Shown here: positions 1 through 8,725 of the stretch, in pieces
Layout of the letters: each line of letters starts with the position of its first letter
Position numbering within the stretch: position 1 is the first letter of the stretch
Origin: Bacillota bacterium
GTDB lineage: Bacteria; Bacillota; Clostridia; Oscillospirales; Oscillospiraceae
Direction: 5' to 3'
DNA: 64,000 nt
NCBI GenBank assembly: GCA_021770445.1
Contig: JAETQY010000010.1
Span: 19,040 to 83,039 of the forward strand
The notes under the pieces: generated by a model
What the model was told of the DNA's origin: nothing
Seen by the model: only the letters and a program-made list of their open reading frames with translations
Database searches by the model: none
Made by a program: the position numbers and the translations under genes

Positions 1-61
1 CCGGCTCTGTACCTTGTACCAGAGCACAAAAGCAGCAGTTATAGGGAGGTCGAAAACTTAC

Positions 62-1369
62 ATGAGCAAATTTCTCAAACGATCTGCGCAGGGTGCGCAG
101 GTCCCGCATGAAAAGCGGACTTCCAACATGGAAACTGTGAAGATGCCGCTGCCCTCCAAGATCGTGCTGTCCATGGGCCAGCACATCGGCGCCCCCGCCG
201 CCCCCCAGGTGGCCAAGGGCGACCAGGTCTGCGTGGGCACCGTAGTGGGCAAGGCCGGCGGCTTTGTCTCCATGGACATCCACTCCGGCGTGTCCGGCAC
301 GGTAGACAGCATCATCACCATTACCGCCCCCAACGGCGCCCCCCAGACGGCGGTAGTGATCATCCCCGACGGCAAGCAGACGGTGGACCCCTCCATCGCC
401 CCCCCCACGGTCACCGACCTGCCGTCCTTCCAGGCGGCGGTCCGGGCCAGCGGTCTGGTGGGCCTGGGTGGCGCCGGCTTCCCCACAGTGGTGAAGCTGT
501 CCCCCAAGAACCTGGACGAGATCGACACGCTGCTCATCAACGGCGCCGAGTGTGAGCCCTACATCACCTCGGACAACCGCTGCTTCCTGGAGGACACCCA
601 GTACATCCTGGACGGCATCCAGGCGGTGATGAAGTATCTGGAGATCCCAAAGTGCATCATCGGCATCGAGGGCAACAAGCCCGAGGCCATTGCCAAGATG
701 AAGTCCGTCGCCCCCGCCGGCGTGGAGGTGAAGGAGCTGCCCTGCCGCTACCCCCAGGGCGCTGAAAAAGTTCTTATCGAGAACTGCACCGGCCGGGAGG
801 TCCCCTTCCCCGGCCTGCCCTCCGACGTGGGGGTCATCGTGATGAACGTCACCTCCGTGGCCTTCGTGGGCAAGTACCTGGCCACCGGTATGCCTCTGGT
901 CACCAAGCGGCTTACCGTGGACGGCGACATCGTCAAGGAGCCCAAGAATGTGGAGGTCATCATCGGCACCCCCGTGCAGGAGCTGATGGACTTCTGCGGC
1001 GGCTTCACCGACGAGCCGGGCAAGGTGCTCTACGGCGGCCCCATGATGGGCAACTGCATCGCCGACTTGAGCCAGCCCATTCTGAAGAACAACAACGCGG
1101 TGCTGGCCTTCTCCAAGAAGTGGGGCACCCTGCCCAAGGCCACCAACTGCATCCACTGCGGCCGGTGCACCAACGCCTGCCCCCTGGGCCTGTCCGCCAA
1201 GGAGATCGTCCAGGCCTACAACGACGGCAACGTGGAGCTGCTCCAGGAGCTCAACGCCGACCTGTGCATGAGCTGCGGCACCTGCTCCTTCGTCTGCCCG
1301 GCCAAGCGGCCTCTGGCCCCCTCCATCGCCCTGGCCAAGATCATGATGAAGAATGGAGGTAAGAAGTAA
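62..1369 (+). CDS. rnfC: Rnf electron transport complex subunit C (RnfC)
   Basis: Peripheral NADH/FMN- and Fe-S-binding subunit of the membrane Rnf complex, which couples electron flow between ferredoxin and NAD+ to ion pumping. Visible: an N-terminal barrel-sandwich-like part (about residues 20-100), the glycine-rich GLGGAGFPTVV loop near 135, INGAECEPYI near 165, and two C-terminal [4Fe-4S] motifs, CIHCGRCTNACP (near 363) and CMSCGTCSFVCP (near 402). The ATG at 62 is chosen over one at 14 because AGGGAGGT lies just upstream of it. 435 residues, normal for the family. First gene of rnfCDGEAB; its TAA overlaps the rnfD ATG. The operon promoter is at or beyond the window edge. Confidence 0.96.
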   Translation: MSKFLKRSAQGAQVPHEKRTSNMETVKMPLPSKIVLSMGQHIGAPAAPQVAKGDQVCVGTVVGKAGGFVSMDIHSGVSGTVDSIITITAPNGAPQTAVVIIPDGKQTVDPSIAPPTVTDLPSFQAAVRASGLVGLGGAGFPTVVKLSPKNLDEIDTLLINGAECEPYITSDNRCFLEDTQYILDGIQAVMKYLEIPKCIIGIEGNKPEAIAKMKSVAPAGVEVKELPCRYPQGAEKVLIENCTGREVPFPGLPSDVGVIVMNVTSVAFVGKYLATGMPLVTKRLTVDGDIVKEPKNVEVIIGTPVQELMDFCGGFTDEPGKVLYGGPMMGNCIADLSQPILKNNNAVLAFSKKWGTLPKATNCIHCGRCTNACPLGLSAKEIVQAYNDGNVELLQELNADLCMSCGTCSFVCPAKRPLAPSIALAKIMMKNGGKK

Positions 1370-2310
1370 TGGACAACAAGCTGATTGTCACCGCCGCACC
1401 CCACATCACCAGCCCGGACAGCACCCAGAAGATTATGGGCCGGGTGTGCCTGGCTCTGGTGCCCACCCTTATCGCCTCCGTCATCATCTTCGGCTTTAAC
1501 TCCCTGATCCTCACTGCCGTCACCGTGGCGGCCTGCGTCTTCTTCGAGTGGGCCTACTGCAAGCTGATGAAGCGGGAGGTGCCCATCGAGGATCTGTCCG
1601 CCGTGGTCACCGGTCTGCTGCTGGCCTTCAACATGCCCGCTACCCTCCCCTGGTGGATGGCCATTGTGGGCGCGTTCATCGCCATCGTCATCATTAAGCA
1701 GCTCTTCGGCGGCCTGGGCTACAACTTCGCCAACCCCGCCATCGTGGCCCGTATCGCCCTGGCTGTGGGCTTCGGCGCTAAGATGTCCGCCTACCCCATG
1801 GGCGGCGGCGTGGACGCTCTGGCCTCCGCCACCCCCCTGGCCGTGTCCAGTGAGCTGGGCTCCGCCAACTATGTCACCCTGCTGCTGGGCACCCACGGCG
1901 GCGTGCTGGGCGAGACCTGCGCCCTTACCATCCTCATCGGCGGCGTCTACCTGATCGCCACCAAGGTCATCAGCCCTGTGCTCCCCGTTACTTATCTGGC
2001 CTCCGTGGCCGTGCTGTCCCTGTGCTTCGGAATGGACCCCATCGTGCAGCTGCTCTCCGGCGGCCTGATGTTGGGCGCCTTCTTCATGGCCACCGACTAT
2101 GTCACCTCTCCTACCACCGACAAGGGCAAGCTGATCGCCGGCATCTTCCTGGGCGTGGTCACCATGCTGATCCGCAAGTTTGGCAACATGAACGAGGGCG
2201 TGTCCTTCGCCATCCTGCTGATGAACCTGATCACCCCCTACATTGAAGTCAACACCCGGCAGGATAAGCTGGGCATTGTCAAGAAGAAGAAGGAGGCGGC
2301 CGCAAAATGA
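1369..2310 (+). CDS. rnfD: Rnf complex membrane subunit D (RnfD)
   Basis: Integral membrane, FMN-carrying subunit of Rnf (NqrB/RnfD family). The 313-residue protein has many hydrophobic segments (for example GRVCLALVPTLIASVIIFG near the N-terminus) and the SATPLA motif near residue 147, where the family carries a covalently bound FMN on Thr. It ends in a charged KKKKEAAAK tail. The ATG overlaps the rnfC stop (TAATG) and its own stop overlaps the rnfG ATG (ATGA), so translation is probably coupled. Confidence 0.96.
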   Translation: MDNKLIVTAAPHITSPDSTQKIMGRVCLALVPTLIASVIIFGFNSLILTAVTVAACVFFEWAYCKLMKREVPIEDLSAVVTGLLLAFNMPATLPWWMAIVGAFIAIVIIKQLFGGLGYNFANPAIVARIALAVGFGAKMSAYPMGGGVDALASATPLAVSSELGSANYVTLLLGTHGGVLGETCALTILIGGVYLIATKVISPVLPVTYLASVAVLSLCFGMDPIVQLLSGGLMLGAFFMATDYVTSPTTDKGKLIAGIFLGVVTMLIRKFGNMNEGVSFAILLMNLITPYIEVNTRQDKLGIVKKKKEAAAK

Positions 2311-2840
2311 GCAACTGGAACCGAGTAATCAAGCCCATCGTGGTGCTGTGCGTCATCTGCATCGTGATCACCGGGGCCCTGGCCGCCACCAACGCCGCCA
2401 CCGCGCCCGTGATCGCCGAGGCCAAGGCGGCCGCTGAGAAGGCCGCCCGCTCCGAGCTGCTTCCCGAGGCCGACGACTTCAAGGAGGTCACGGGCGTGTC
2501 GGTGGAGAATGTGACCGCCGTGTTTGAGGCCACCAACGGCACCGGCTATGTCATCACCAGCACCGCCAAGGGCTACGGCGGCACCATCACTGTTATGTCC
2601 GCCTTTACCCCCGATGGCGTGATCAAGCAGATCAAGGTCACCGAGGCCCAGGAGACCCCGGGCTTCGGCAGCAACGTCACCGACACCCCCTCCTACTGGG
2701 AGCGGTACGCCGGTGTGGACGCCGGCAAGCAGCTGGTGCTGGATCAGGACATTGACCGCCACAGCGGCGCTACCATCTCCAGCAAGGCACTGATTAAGGC
2801 AGTCAACTCCGCCATTGAGGCGTACAACGCCATTCCTTGA
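2307..2840 (+). CDS. rnfG: Rnf complex FMN-binding subunit G (RnfG)
   Basis: Extracytoplasmic-facing flavoprotein subunit of Rnf. 177 residues: one N-terminal membrane anchor (about residues 8-30) and an FMN_bind domain ending in RHSGATISSKAL, where the family attaches FMN to the Thr of the SGAT motif. It also has GYGG and ETPGFGSNV, typical of the fold. Overlaps rnfD by 4 nt. Length and motifs are normal. Confidence 0.95.
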   Translation: MSNWNRVIKPIVVLCVICIVITGALAATNAATAPVIAEAKAAAEKAARSELLPEADDFKEVTGVSVENVTAVFEATNGTGYVITSTAKGYGGTITVMSAFTPDGVIKQIKVTEAQETPGFGSNVTDTPSYWERYAGVDAGKQLVLDQDIDRHSGATISSKALIKAVNSAIEAYNAIP

Positions 2841-2857
2841 AAGGCAGGTGAGTCAAG

Positions 2858-3538
2858 ATGAGTGAAAATAAGAGCAAAATAAGCATCCTTACCAACGGTA
2901 TTTTGAATGAAAACCCGGTTCTGCGGCTTGTCCTGGGCACCTGTCCCACCCTGGCCGTCACCACCATGGCCTCCAACGGCATCGGCATGGGGCTGGCCGC
3001 CACCTTCGTGCTGCTGTGCTCCAACATCGTCATTTCCGCCCTGCGGAAGATCATCCCCGACCAGGTCCGCATCCCCTGCTACATCACCGTCATCGCCGGC
3101 TTCGTGTCCATCGTGCAGATGGTGGTCAAGGCCTATGTGCCCGACCTGGATAAGGCCCTGGGCGTGTACCTGCCCCTGATCGTGGTCAACTGCATCATCC
3201 TGGGCCGGGCCGAGATGTTCGCGTCCAAGAACAGCGTGGTCGATTCCGCCCTGGACGGCATCGGCATGGGCATCGGCTTTACCATCACCCTGACCATTAT
3301 GGGCTCCATCCGTGAGATCCTGGGCTCCGGCACCTGGATGGCCGGCCTGGGCAAGCTGATCCCCGCCCTGGGGACCGACTTCGCCATCCGGGTTATCCCC
3401 GAGAGCATCGACACCTTCTCCCTGATGACCAGCGCCCCCGGCGGCTTCTTCGTGTTCGGCATCTTGATGGCCGGGGCCACCTGGCTGACCACCCGTCCCA
3501 AGAAGGAAGCTCCCGCTGTGGAAGGAGGTAATGCGTAA
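2858..3538 (+). CDS. rnfE: Rnf complex membrane subunit E (RnfE)
   Basis: Integral membrane subunit of Rnf/NqrD family, 226 residues, paralogous to RnfA. Diagnostic stretches are ENPVLRLVLGTCPTLAVTT at the N-terminus, YLPLIVVNCIILGRAE in the middle (the conserved Cys in NC takes part in a membrane Fe-S site with RnfA) and DGIGMGIGFT. Preceded by AAGGCAGGTGAG. Its TAA overlaps the rnfA ATG. Confidence 0.95.
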   Translation: MSENKSKISILTNGILNENPVLRLVLGTCPTLAVTTMASNGIGMGLAATFVLLCSNIVISALRKIIPDQVRIPCYITVIAGFVSIVQMVVKAYVPDLDKALGVYLPLIVVNCIILGRAEMFASKNSVVDSALDGIGMGIGFTITLTIMGSIREILGSGTWMAGLGKLIPALGTDFAIRVIPESIDTFSLMTSAPGGFFVFGILMAGATWLTTRPKKEAPAVEGGNA

Positions 3539-4158
3539 TGGTGAAGCTTGCTGTTATCTTCTTTACCATGATCCTGGTGGACAACTACGTCCTCGCCAAG
3601 TTCCTAGGTATCTGCCCCTTCCTGGGCGTGTCCAAAAAGCTGGACAGCGCCGTGGGCATGTCTCTGGCCGTCACCTTCGTCATGGTCATGGCCACCGCCG
3701 CCACCTGGCCCATCTACAAGCTGATTCTGTGCCCGGAGGGTATGGAGAACACCAGCCGTGATATGAGCTACCTCCAGACCATCGTGTTCATCCTGATCAT
3801 CGCCATCCTGGTTCAGCTGCTGGAGAACTTTTTGAAGAAGTTCGTCCCCGCCCTGTACAAGGCCCTGGGCGTGTACCTGCCCCTGATCACCACCAACTGC
3901 ACCATCCTGGGCGTGACCATCCTGAACCTGGACAACGGCTATAACTTCATCGAGTCCATCGTCTGCGCCGCCGGCGCCGGCATCGGCTTCCTGGTGGCCA
4001 TGGTGCTCTTCTCCGGCGTGCGCCGCCGGGTGGAGCAGGCCGTCACCCCCAAGTGCTTCGAGGGCCTGCCCATCACCCTGGTGGCCGCCGCGGTGACCTC
4101 CCTGTCCTTCATGGGCTTCGGCGGTATCGTAGATGCCATCTTCGGCGTTGTGTCCTGA
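3538..4158 (+). CDS. rnfA: Rnf complex membrane subunit A (RnfA)
   Basis: Integral membrane subunit of Rnf/NqrE family, 206 residues, paralogue of RnfE. Shows DNYVLAKFLGICPFLGVSK near the N-terminus and YLPLITTNCTILG in the middle, the two Cys-bearing half motifs that with RnfE coordinate a membrane-embedded Fe-S cluster in this family. The start overlaps the rnfE stop; GGAGGTAATGCGTAATG gives the ribosome binding site. Confidence 0.96.
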   Translation: MVKLAVIFFTMILVDNYVLAKFLGICPFLGVSKKLDSAVGMSLAVTFVMVMATAATWPIYKLILCPEGMENTSRDMSYLQTIVFILIIAILVQLLENFLKKFVPALYKALGVYLPLITTNCTILGVTILNLDNGYNFIESIVCAAGAGIGFLVAMVLFSGVRRRVEQAVTPKCFEGLPITLVAAAVTSLSFMGFGGIVDAIFGVVS

Positions 4159-4176
4159 TAGGAGGGGAAGTGTAGT

Positions 4177-4977
4177 ATGAATCCGATTTTATTCGCAATC
4201 ATTCTGGTCACGGTCATCGGCCTGATTGGCGCGGTGATCCTGGTGGCCGCCTCCATCTTCATGTATGTCCCCGTGGATGAGCGGGTGGAGAAGATCACCG
4301 CCGTCCTGGCCGGCGCCAACTGCGGCGCCTGCGGCTGCGCTGGCTGCGCCGACTACGCCAAGAGCGTGGTGGAGGACGGCAACGACGTCAACAAGTGCAT
4401 CCCCGGCGGCGCCGCCTGCGCCGCCAAGGTGGCCGAGATCATGGGCGTGTCCGCCGGCGCCTCCACCCCCATGAAGGCGGTTGTCGCCTGCTCCGGCACC
4501 TGTGACAAGACGGGCAAGAAGTACGAGTTCCAGGGCGTCCAGAGCTGCCAGGCCGTCAAGGGCCTCTACGGCGGCGACGGTATGTGCAAGTTCGGCTGCC
4601 TGGGCTACGGCGATTGCACCCGGGCCTGCGCCTTCGACGCCATCCACATCGTGGACGGCATCGCCCATGTGGATCGGGCCAAGTGCACCGGCTGCGGCGC
4701 CTGCGCCGCCGCCTGCCCCAACGCCGTCATCTCCATCGTGCCCGAGCACAAGCGCAAGCCCGTGGTCCTGTGCCAGAACAAGGACAAGGGCGCCGACACC
4801 CGGAAGGCCTGCACCGCCGGCTGTATCGGCTGCATGAAGTGCGCCAAGGCCTGCCCCAAGGAGGCCATCACTGTGGAGAACAACCTGGCCAAAATCGACC
4901 AGGACAAGTGTGTGGGCTGCCAGATCTGCGTGAAGGAGTGCCCCATGGGGGTCATTCACGTGCCCGGTGCCGAGTAA
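4177..4977 (+). CDS. rnfB: Rnf complex ferredoxin-like subunit B (RnfB)
   Basis: Entry point for electrons from ferredoxin. 266 residues: one N-terminal membrane helix (about residues 3-28), then a four-Cys cluster site GANCGACGCAGCADYAK (near 45-60), then four ferredoxin-type motifs: CKFGCLGYGDCTRACAF, CTGCGACAAACP, CIGCMKCAKACP and CVGCQICVKECP. Many clusters are usual for clostridial RnfB. Last gene of the operon, followed by a strong terminator. Confidence 0.96.
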   Translation: MNPILFAIILVTVIGLIGAVILVAASIFMYVPVDERVEKITAVLAGANCGACGCAGCADYAKSVVEDGNDVNKCIPGGAACAAKVAEIMGVSAGASTPMKAVVACSGTCDKTGKKYEFQGVQSCQAVKGLYGGDGMCKFGCLGYGDCTRACAFDAIHIVDGIAHVDRAKCTGCGACAAACPNAVISIVPEHKRKPVVLCQNKDKGADTRKACTAGCIGCMKCAKACPKEAITVENNLAKIDQDKCVGCQICVKECPMGVIHVPGAE

Positions 4978-4994
4978 GCGAACGATCCGATTTT

Positions 4995-5029
4995 CAGGGA
5001 GCCGCTTTCAGAAGCGGCTCCCTGATTTT
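4995..5029 (+). terminator. rnf operon terminator
   Basis: Perfect 13-bp stem CAGGGAGCCGCTT/AAGCGGCTCCCTG (4995-5007 with 5012-5024) with a TCAG loop, followed by ATTTT. It sits 18 nt after the rnfB stop. Confidence 0.85.
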
Positions 5030-5036
5030 ATGCCGG

Positions 5037-5067
5037 AAAAGGGCCGCCGTCCTGTCGGACAGCGGCC
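5037..5067 (-). terminator. Probable ancestral terminator of the hydrogenase gene
   Basis: Read on the minus strand: 11-bp stem GGCCGCTGTCC/GGACGGCGGCC (one T-G pair) with a 4-nt loop, then CTTTT. It lies just beyond the distal copy of the hydrogenase stop region at 5084-5102, so it was probably the original terminator before the 5103-5280 insertion. Confidence 0.65.
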
Positions 5068-5083
5068 TTTCTGTATTTCCTTA

Positions 5084-5299
5084 TTACGCCTTCTCGGCCT
5101 TGGGCTTTATAGGACCTATCATTAAGTCTCTCACTTTGGGAAGAGCCTTCAATAGCTAACTTTGCACTTGAATAACATTTTTATCGTGTCCAATAAATCC
5201 TTGACCATAAAGAACAAGGCAAACCTTTTGGTTTGCCTTGTTCTTTACTAATTTATTTAGTATAAATTCTCACCGCACTGTTACGCCTTCTCGGCCTTG
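5084..5299. repeat. AT-rich insertion bounded by a 19-bp direct repeat
   Basis: TTACGCCTTCTCGGCCTTG occurs at 5084-5102 and again at 5281-5299, the latter being the last codons and stop of the hydrogenase gene. Between them are 178 bp, much more AT-rich than the flanks, with a perfect 17-bp hairpin (5209-5225 with 5230-5246, TTTT loop) that can terminate transcription in either direction. No terminal inverted repeats or coding sequence were found. It could be a miniature element with a target duplication, or an IS remnant. Confidence 0.6.
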
Positions 5300-6762
5300 C
5301 TCTCGGTTTTCGCTGCAGCCTTGGCAGGAGCCTCTGTAACTCCCTTGGCTGCGTTGACGGCCTGGACCACGCCGCGGCCCTGGTCGTTGGCCTCCTTGGC
5401 GTGCTTCTCCACATCCAGCTTGTTCTTGGGGCTGCGGACCAGGCAGCCGGCACCCTGGACGCAGCCACCCTCGCAGGCCATACCCTCGATGAAGTTGCCC
5501 TCCAGACGGCCCACTTTCAGCTTCATCAGGGCCACCTCACAGGCGGCAGTGCCGCTGCAAGGAATGGGCTTGAGGTCAAAGTCGATCTTCTTCTCCTTCA
5601 AGGTCTGGGCCACAGCCTCGGCCACACCGCCGCTGCGGGCAAAGTTCCGGCCATAGCCGCTGGCCTCGTCCAGCTCGGCCTCCTCCAGCTTCTCCAGGTC
5701 GATGTCCCGGGACTGGAACAGGGCGAACAGCTCCTCGTAGGTGAGCACGCAGTCAATGGCGTTCATGGTGCGGCCCAGCTGGAACTCCTTCTTCTTGGCC
5801 ACGCAGGGGCCGATGAAGACCACCTTGGCGTCGGGCTCCTTCTCCTTGAGGTGCAGGCCGATCATGACCATGGGGGACGGGGTGTGGGAGACGTACTTGT
5901 CCAGCTCGGGGTGCTTCTTCTTTACATAGCCCACAAAGCCCGGGCAGCAGGAGGAGGTGAGCACGCCCTTCTCCACCAGCTCCTCAGACTCCCGGTCGGC
6001 CACCATGTCGGCGCCCAGGGCCACCTCGGCCACACCGGAGAAGCCCAACTGCTTGATGCCGGCCACCACCTGACCATAGGTAGCGGGGGCGAACTGGCCA
6101 GCGATAGAGGGGGCGATCACCGCGTAGGTCTTGTAGCCCCAGTGGGCGCCGCCCTGGATCATCTGGATGGCGTCTACGATCCAGGACTTGTCCTGAATGG
6201 CGCCGAAGGGGCACTGGTACACACAGTTGCCGCAGGAGATGCACTCGTTGATGTCGATGGATGCCTTCTTATCCGGGCCCATGGAGATGGCCTTGGCGGG
6301 ACAGCCCTTCTCGCAGGGGCGCTGGTTCTTCACGATGGCGCTGTACTGGCAGGCGCTGACGCACTTGCCGCAGGTGATGCACTTGGAGTGGTCGATGGTG
6401 GCCCGGTGGTTGACGATGGTGATGGCGTCCTTGGGGCAGGCGTGGACGCAGCGGGTAGCCAGACAGCCCCGGCAGGAATCGCCCACCGTCATCTCGGTGA
6501 CAGGGCACTCGTCGCAGGCGATGGGCAGCACCTCCACCACGTTGGGGTTGGTCTTGTCGCCCCCCATGGCCATCTTCACCCGGCTGTTGATGATGGCCCG
6601 CTCCTTGTAGATGCAGCAGCGCAGACTGGCCTCGGGGCCGGGAATGATCTTTTCAGGGATATCTAAGATGCCGGCCTGGAGCCGGTCCTCCCAGGTCAGG
6701 CGGGCCACCTCGGCCAAAACGGAGGTCTTCAGCTCCTGAATTTTTGTCTCAAACGTGTGCAT
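5281..6762 (-). CDS. [FeFe] hydrogenase, ferredoxin-type (group B-like)
   Basis: Catalyses reversible H2 formation with ferredoxin electrons. 493 residues: N-terminal Fe-S part with CRGCLATRCVHACP (97-109), CITCGKCVSAC (128-138), CEKGC (150-154) and CISCGNCVYQCP (174-185), then the H-cluster domain with L1 TSCCPGF (269-275), L2 FIGPCVAKKKEF (316-327) and L3 EGMACEGGCVQGAGC (426-440). GPC in L2 and the L3 wording fit the less studied group B better than classical group A; that subgrouping is inference. The C-terminus is an Ala/Lys-rich tail. Standing next to rnf, it offers a second outlet for reduced ferredoxin. Confidence 0.93.
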   Translation of the reverse strand: MHTFETKIQELKTSVLAEVARLTWEDRLQAGILDIPEKIIPGPEASLRCCIYKERAIINSRVKMAMGGDKTNPNVVEVLPIACDECPVTEMTVGDSCRGCLATRCVHACPKDAITIVNHRATIDHSKCITCGKCVSACQYSAIVKNQRPCEKGCPAKAISMGPDKKASIDINECISCGNCVYQCPFGAIQDKSWIVDAIQMIQGGAHWGYKTYAVIAPSIAGQFAPATYGQVVAGIKQLGFSGVAEVALGADMVADRESEELVEKGVLTSSCCPGFVGYVKKKHPELDKYVSHTPSPMVMIGLHLKEKEPDAKVVFIGPCVAKKKEFQLGRTMNAIDCVLTYEELFALFQSRDIDLEKLEEAELDEASGYGRNFARSGGVAEAVAQTLKEKKIDFDLKPIPCSGTAACEVALMKLKVGRLEGNFIEGMACEGGCVQGAGCLVRSPKNKLDVEKHAKEANDQGRGVVQAVNAAKGVTEAPAKAAAKTESKAEKA

Positions 6763-6953
6763 AGGTACGCTCCTTCCTCAATCTCCACAATAAAATATTT
6801 CCTGCAATTTTAAAAAATTCCCCCTGCAAATTGCAGGATTTCTTTCATTTCGCCACCCATTCTACTCGGACAGGCCCGGATTGTCAAGAGACATTTTACA
6901 CCATTACAGGCCGCTTGACCAGCCCCTTTTCACATTTCTTACAGGAGGGCTGT

Positions 6954-7709
6954 TCACCGGTAAAAATACCGCCAGCCGTCTGGCATCTCCACCCGGCCCA
7001 GGGCAACTCCCATGACCTGGGCCAGGGCCTCTCCCCCATACAGCTCCTCCGGGGGCCCAAGCTGACGGACCCGCCCCTCACACAGCAGGGCCGCCCGGTG
7101 GGCAAAACGCAGGGCCAGGCACAGATCGTGGAGGACCATTACCACCGCTCTCCCCTCCTCCGCCAGGCGGCGGGCCAGGGCCATCACCTCCAGCTGACAG
7201 CCCACGTCCAGATAGGTGGTGGGCTCGTCCATGAGGATGGTCTCGGTGTCCTGAGCCAGGGCCATGGCCAGGTAGACCTTCTGCCGCTGGCCCCCGGACA
7301 GCTCAGGCAAGGGCCGGGAGGCCAGCTCCGACGCCCCCACCCACGCCAGGGCCTTGTGCACCATCTCGCGGTCCTTTTGACTGTAGCGTCGGGGGTAGGA
7401 CAGGTAGGGGAACCGGCCGTGGAGGACCATCCGCCCGGCGGTGATGTTGGGGACCGACCGGGACTGAGGCAGATAGGCGACTTTTTTTGCGATCTCTTTG
7501 GTGGACAGGCTCTCCAGAGGTGTGCCATCCACCAGCACCTCCCCTCCGGTCCGGGACAGCAGGCCGTTGGAGGTCCGCAGCAGGGTGCTCTTGCCGCAGC
7601 CGTTGGGGCCCAGGATGGCAAGGACCTCCCCGGGGCGGAAGTCCAGAGTGATGTCCTCCAGCACCGGGCGGCCGGGGTAGCCGGCGCGGAGATTTTTCAG
7701 CTCAATCAC
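6954..7709 (-). CDS. ABC transporter ATP-binding protein, iron-siderophore/cobalamin type
   Basis: Cytoplasmic ATPase of a FecE/BtuD-type importer, 251 residues. Walker A GPNGCGKST near residue 38, Q-loop PQSRS, signature LSGGQRQKV, Walker B TILMDEPTTYLD, H-loop VLHD. The GTG start at 7709 is chosen because it overlaps the permease stop (GTGA) and begins the domain at the normal place (IELKNLRAGYPG); the frame is open further upstream, but that part only shadows the permease gene. Last gene of a three-gene unit. Confidence 0.92.
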   Translation of the reverse strand: MIELKNLRAGYPGRPVLEDITLDFRPGEVLAILGPNGCGKSTLLRTSNGLLSRTGGEVLVDGTPLESLSTKEIAKKVAYLPQSRSVPNITAGRMVLHGRFPYLSYPRRYSQKDREMVHKALAWVGASELASRPLPELSGGQRQKVYLAMALAQDTETILMDEPTTYLDVGCQLEVMALARRLAEEGRAVVMVLHDLCLALRFAHRAALLCEGRVRQLGPPEELYGGEALAQVMGVALGRVEMPDGWRYFYR

Positions 7710-8725
7710 AGCCCGCCGCCCCCTCTCCGCTGTTTCAGCAGCAGCCAGATAAAGAAGGGTCCTCCCGCCAGAGACAGCACCACTCCCAGGGGCAGCTCGA
7801 AGGGGGCGAAAAGTAGACGGGAGGCCAGGTCGCAGGCGGTGAGCAGCAGCCCGCCCCCCAGGGCGGAGGATAAAAGCAGGGGGAAGCTGTCCTCTCCGAT
7901 AAGCCGGCGCATAATATGGGGCACCAGCAGGCCCACAAAGCCCAGCAGGCCGGCAAAGCTCACCGCCGCCCCCGCCAGGGCGGCCGCCAGCATAAGCAGG
8001 GCCAGCCGCAGCCACTTGGCGGGCAGACCCAGGCTCTGGGCGGTCTCCCGGCCCAGCAGGAGCAGATCCAGCTCATTGGACAGGCTCAAGGCAATAATCA
8101 GGGCGATGAGGATGACCCAGAAGGCGGGGGCCAGCCGGGCCATGGACAGGTTTTTCACCCCGCCCACCCGGAAGTCGGTGTAGCCGCTGAGGGCGTCGGG
8201 GACGAAGGTGACCACCGCGTCGATGCCGGCGCTGAAAATGCTGGACATGGCCACGCCCGCCAGCACCAGGGTGATTCGAGCGGCTCCCGCCCGCTCGGCG
8301 ATGAGCAGCACCAGCAGCACCCCGGCCAGCGCCCCCAGAAAGGCGGCGATGGGGGTGAGCCGCACCGCCCCGGGGGCCAGGGCGCAGCACAGGGCGGTGG
8401 CCAGCCCCGCCCCGGAGTTGACCCCGATGATATTGGGGGCGGCCAGGGGGTTGTTCAGCACCCCCTGAATAATCACGCCGGCGCAGGCCAGAGCCGCCCC
8501 CGCCAGCAGGCAGCCGCACAGCCGGGGCAGACGGGCGTAGAGGACGATGGACGCCCCAGTGCCCTCCCCCCGGCCCAGCAGGGCGGCCACCACCTCACCC
8601 GGGGGGATGGACACCGCCCCGAAGGCCAGATTGGCCACGCCGGACAGCAGCACCAGCCCCGCCAGCAGGGCGATCAGGCCGTACCGCCCCTTATTCCCCA
8701 CAGAGGATATCCGCCAGCTGCTCAT
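7706..8725 (-). CDS. ABC transporter permease, FecCD family
   Basis: Membrane permease of the same importer, 339 residues with about nine to ten hydrophobic segments. Family signatures: GVIIQGVLNNPLAAPNIIGVNSGAG in the first half (the NPLA-P-IGV-G-GA pattern) and GLLVPHIMRRLIG in the second. The ATG at 8725 overlaps the upstream binding-protein gene by 35 nt and is preceded by GGGGGGA; a GTG at 8701 is an alternative. Confidence 0.92.
   Translation of the reverse strand: MSSWRISSVGNKGRYGLIALLAGLVLLSGVANLAFGAVSIPPGEVVAALLGRGEGTGASIVLYARLPRLCGCLLAGAALACAGVIIQGVLNNPLAAPNIIGVNSGAGLATALCCALAPGAVRLTPIAAFLGALAGVLLVLLIAERAGAARITLVLAGVAMSSIFSAGIDAVVTFVPDALSGYTDFRVGGVKNLSMARLAPAFWVILIALIIALSLSNELDLLLLGRETAQSLGLPAKWLRLALLMLAAALAGAAVSFAGLLGFVGLLVPHIMRRLIGEDSFPLLLSSALGGGLLLTACDLASRLLFAPFELPLGVVLSLAGGPFFIWLLLKQRRGGGGL

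Noticed and set aside
5401..6666. Plus-strand 421-codon frame
   Set aside because: Exactly antisense to the hydrogenase; His/Gly/Leu-rich shadow with no motifs.
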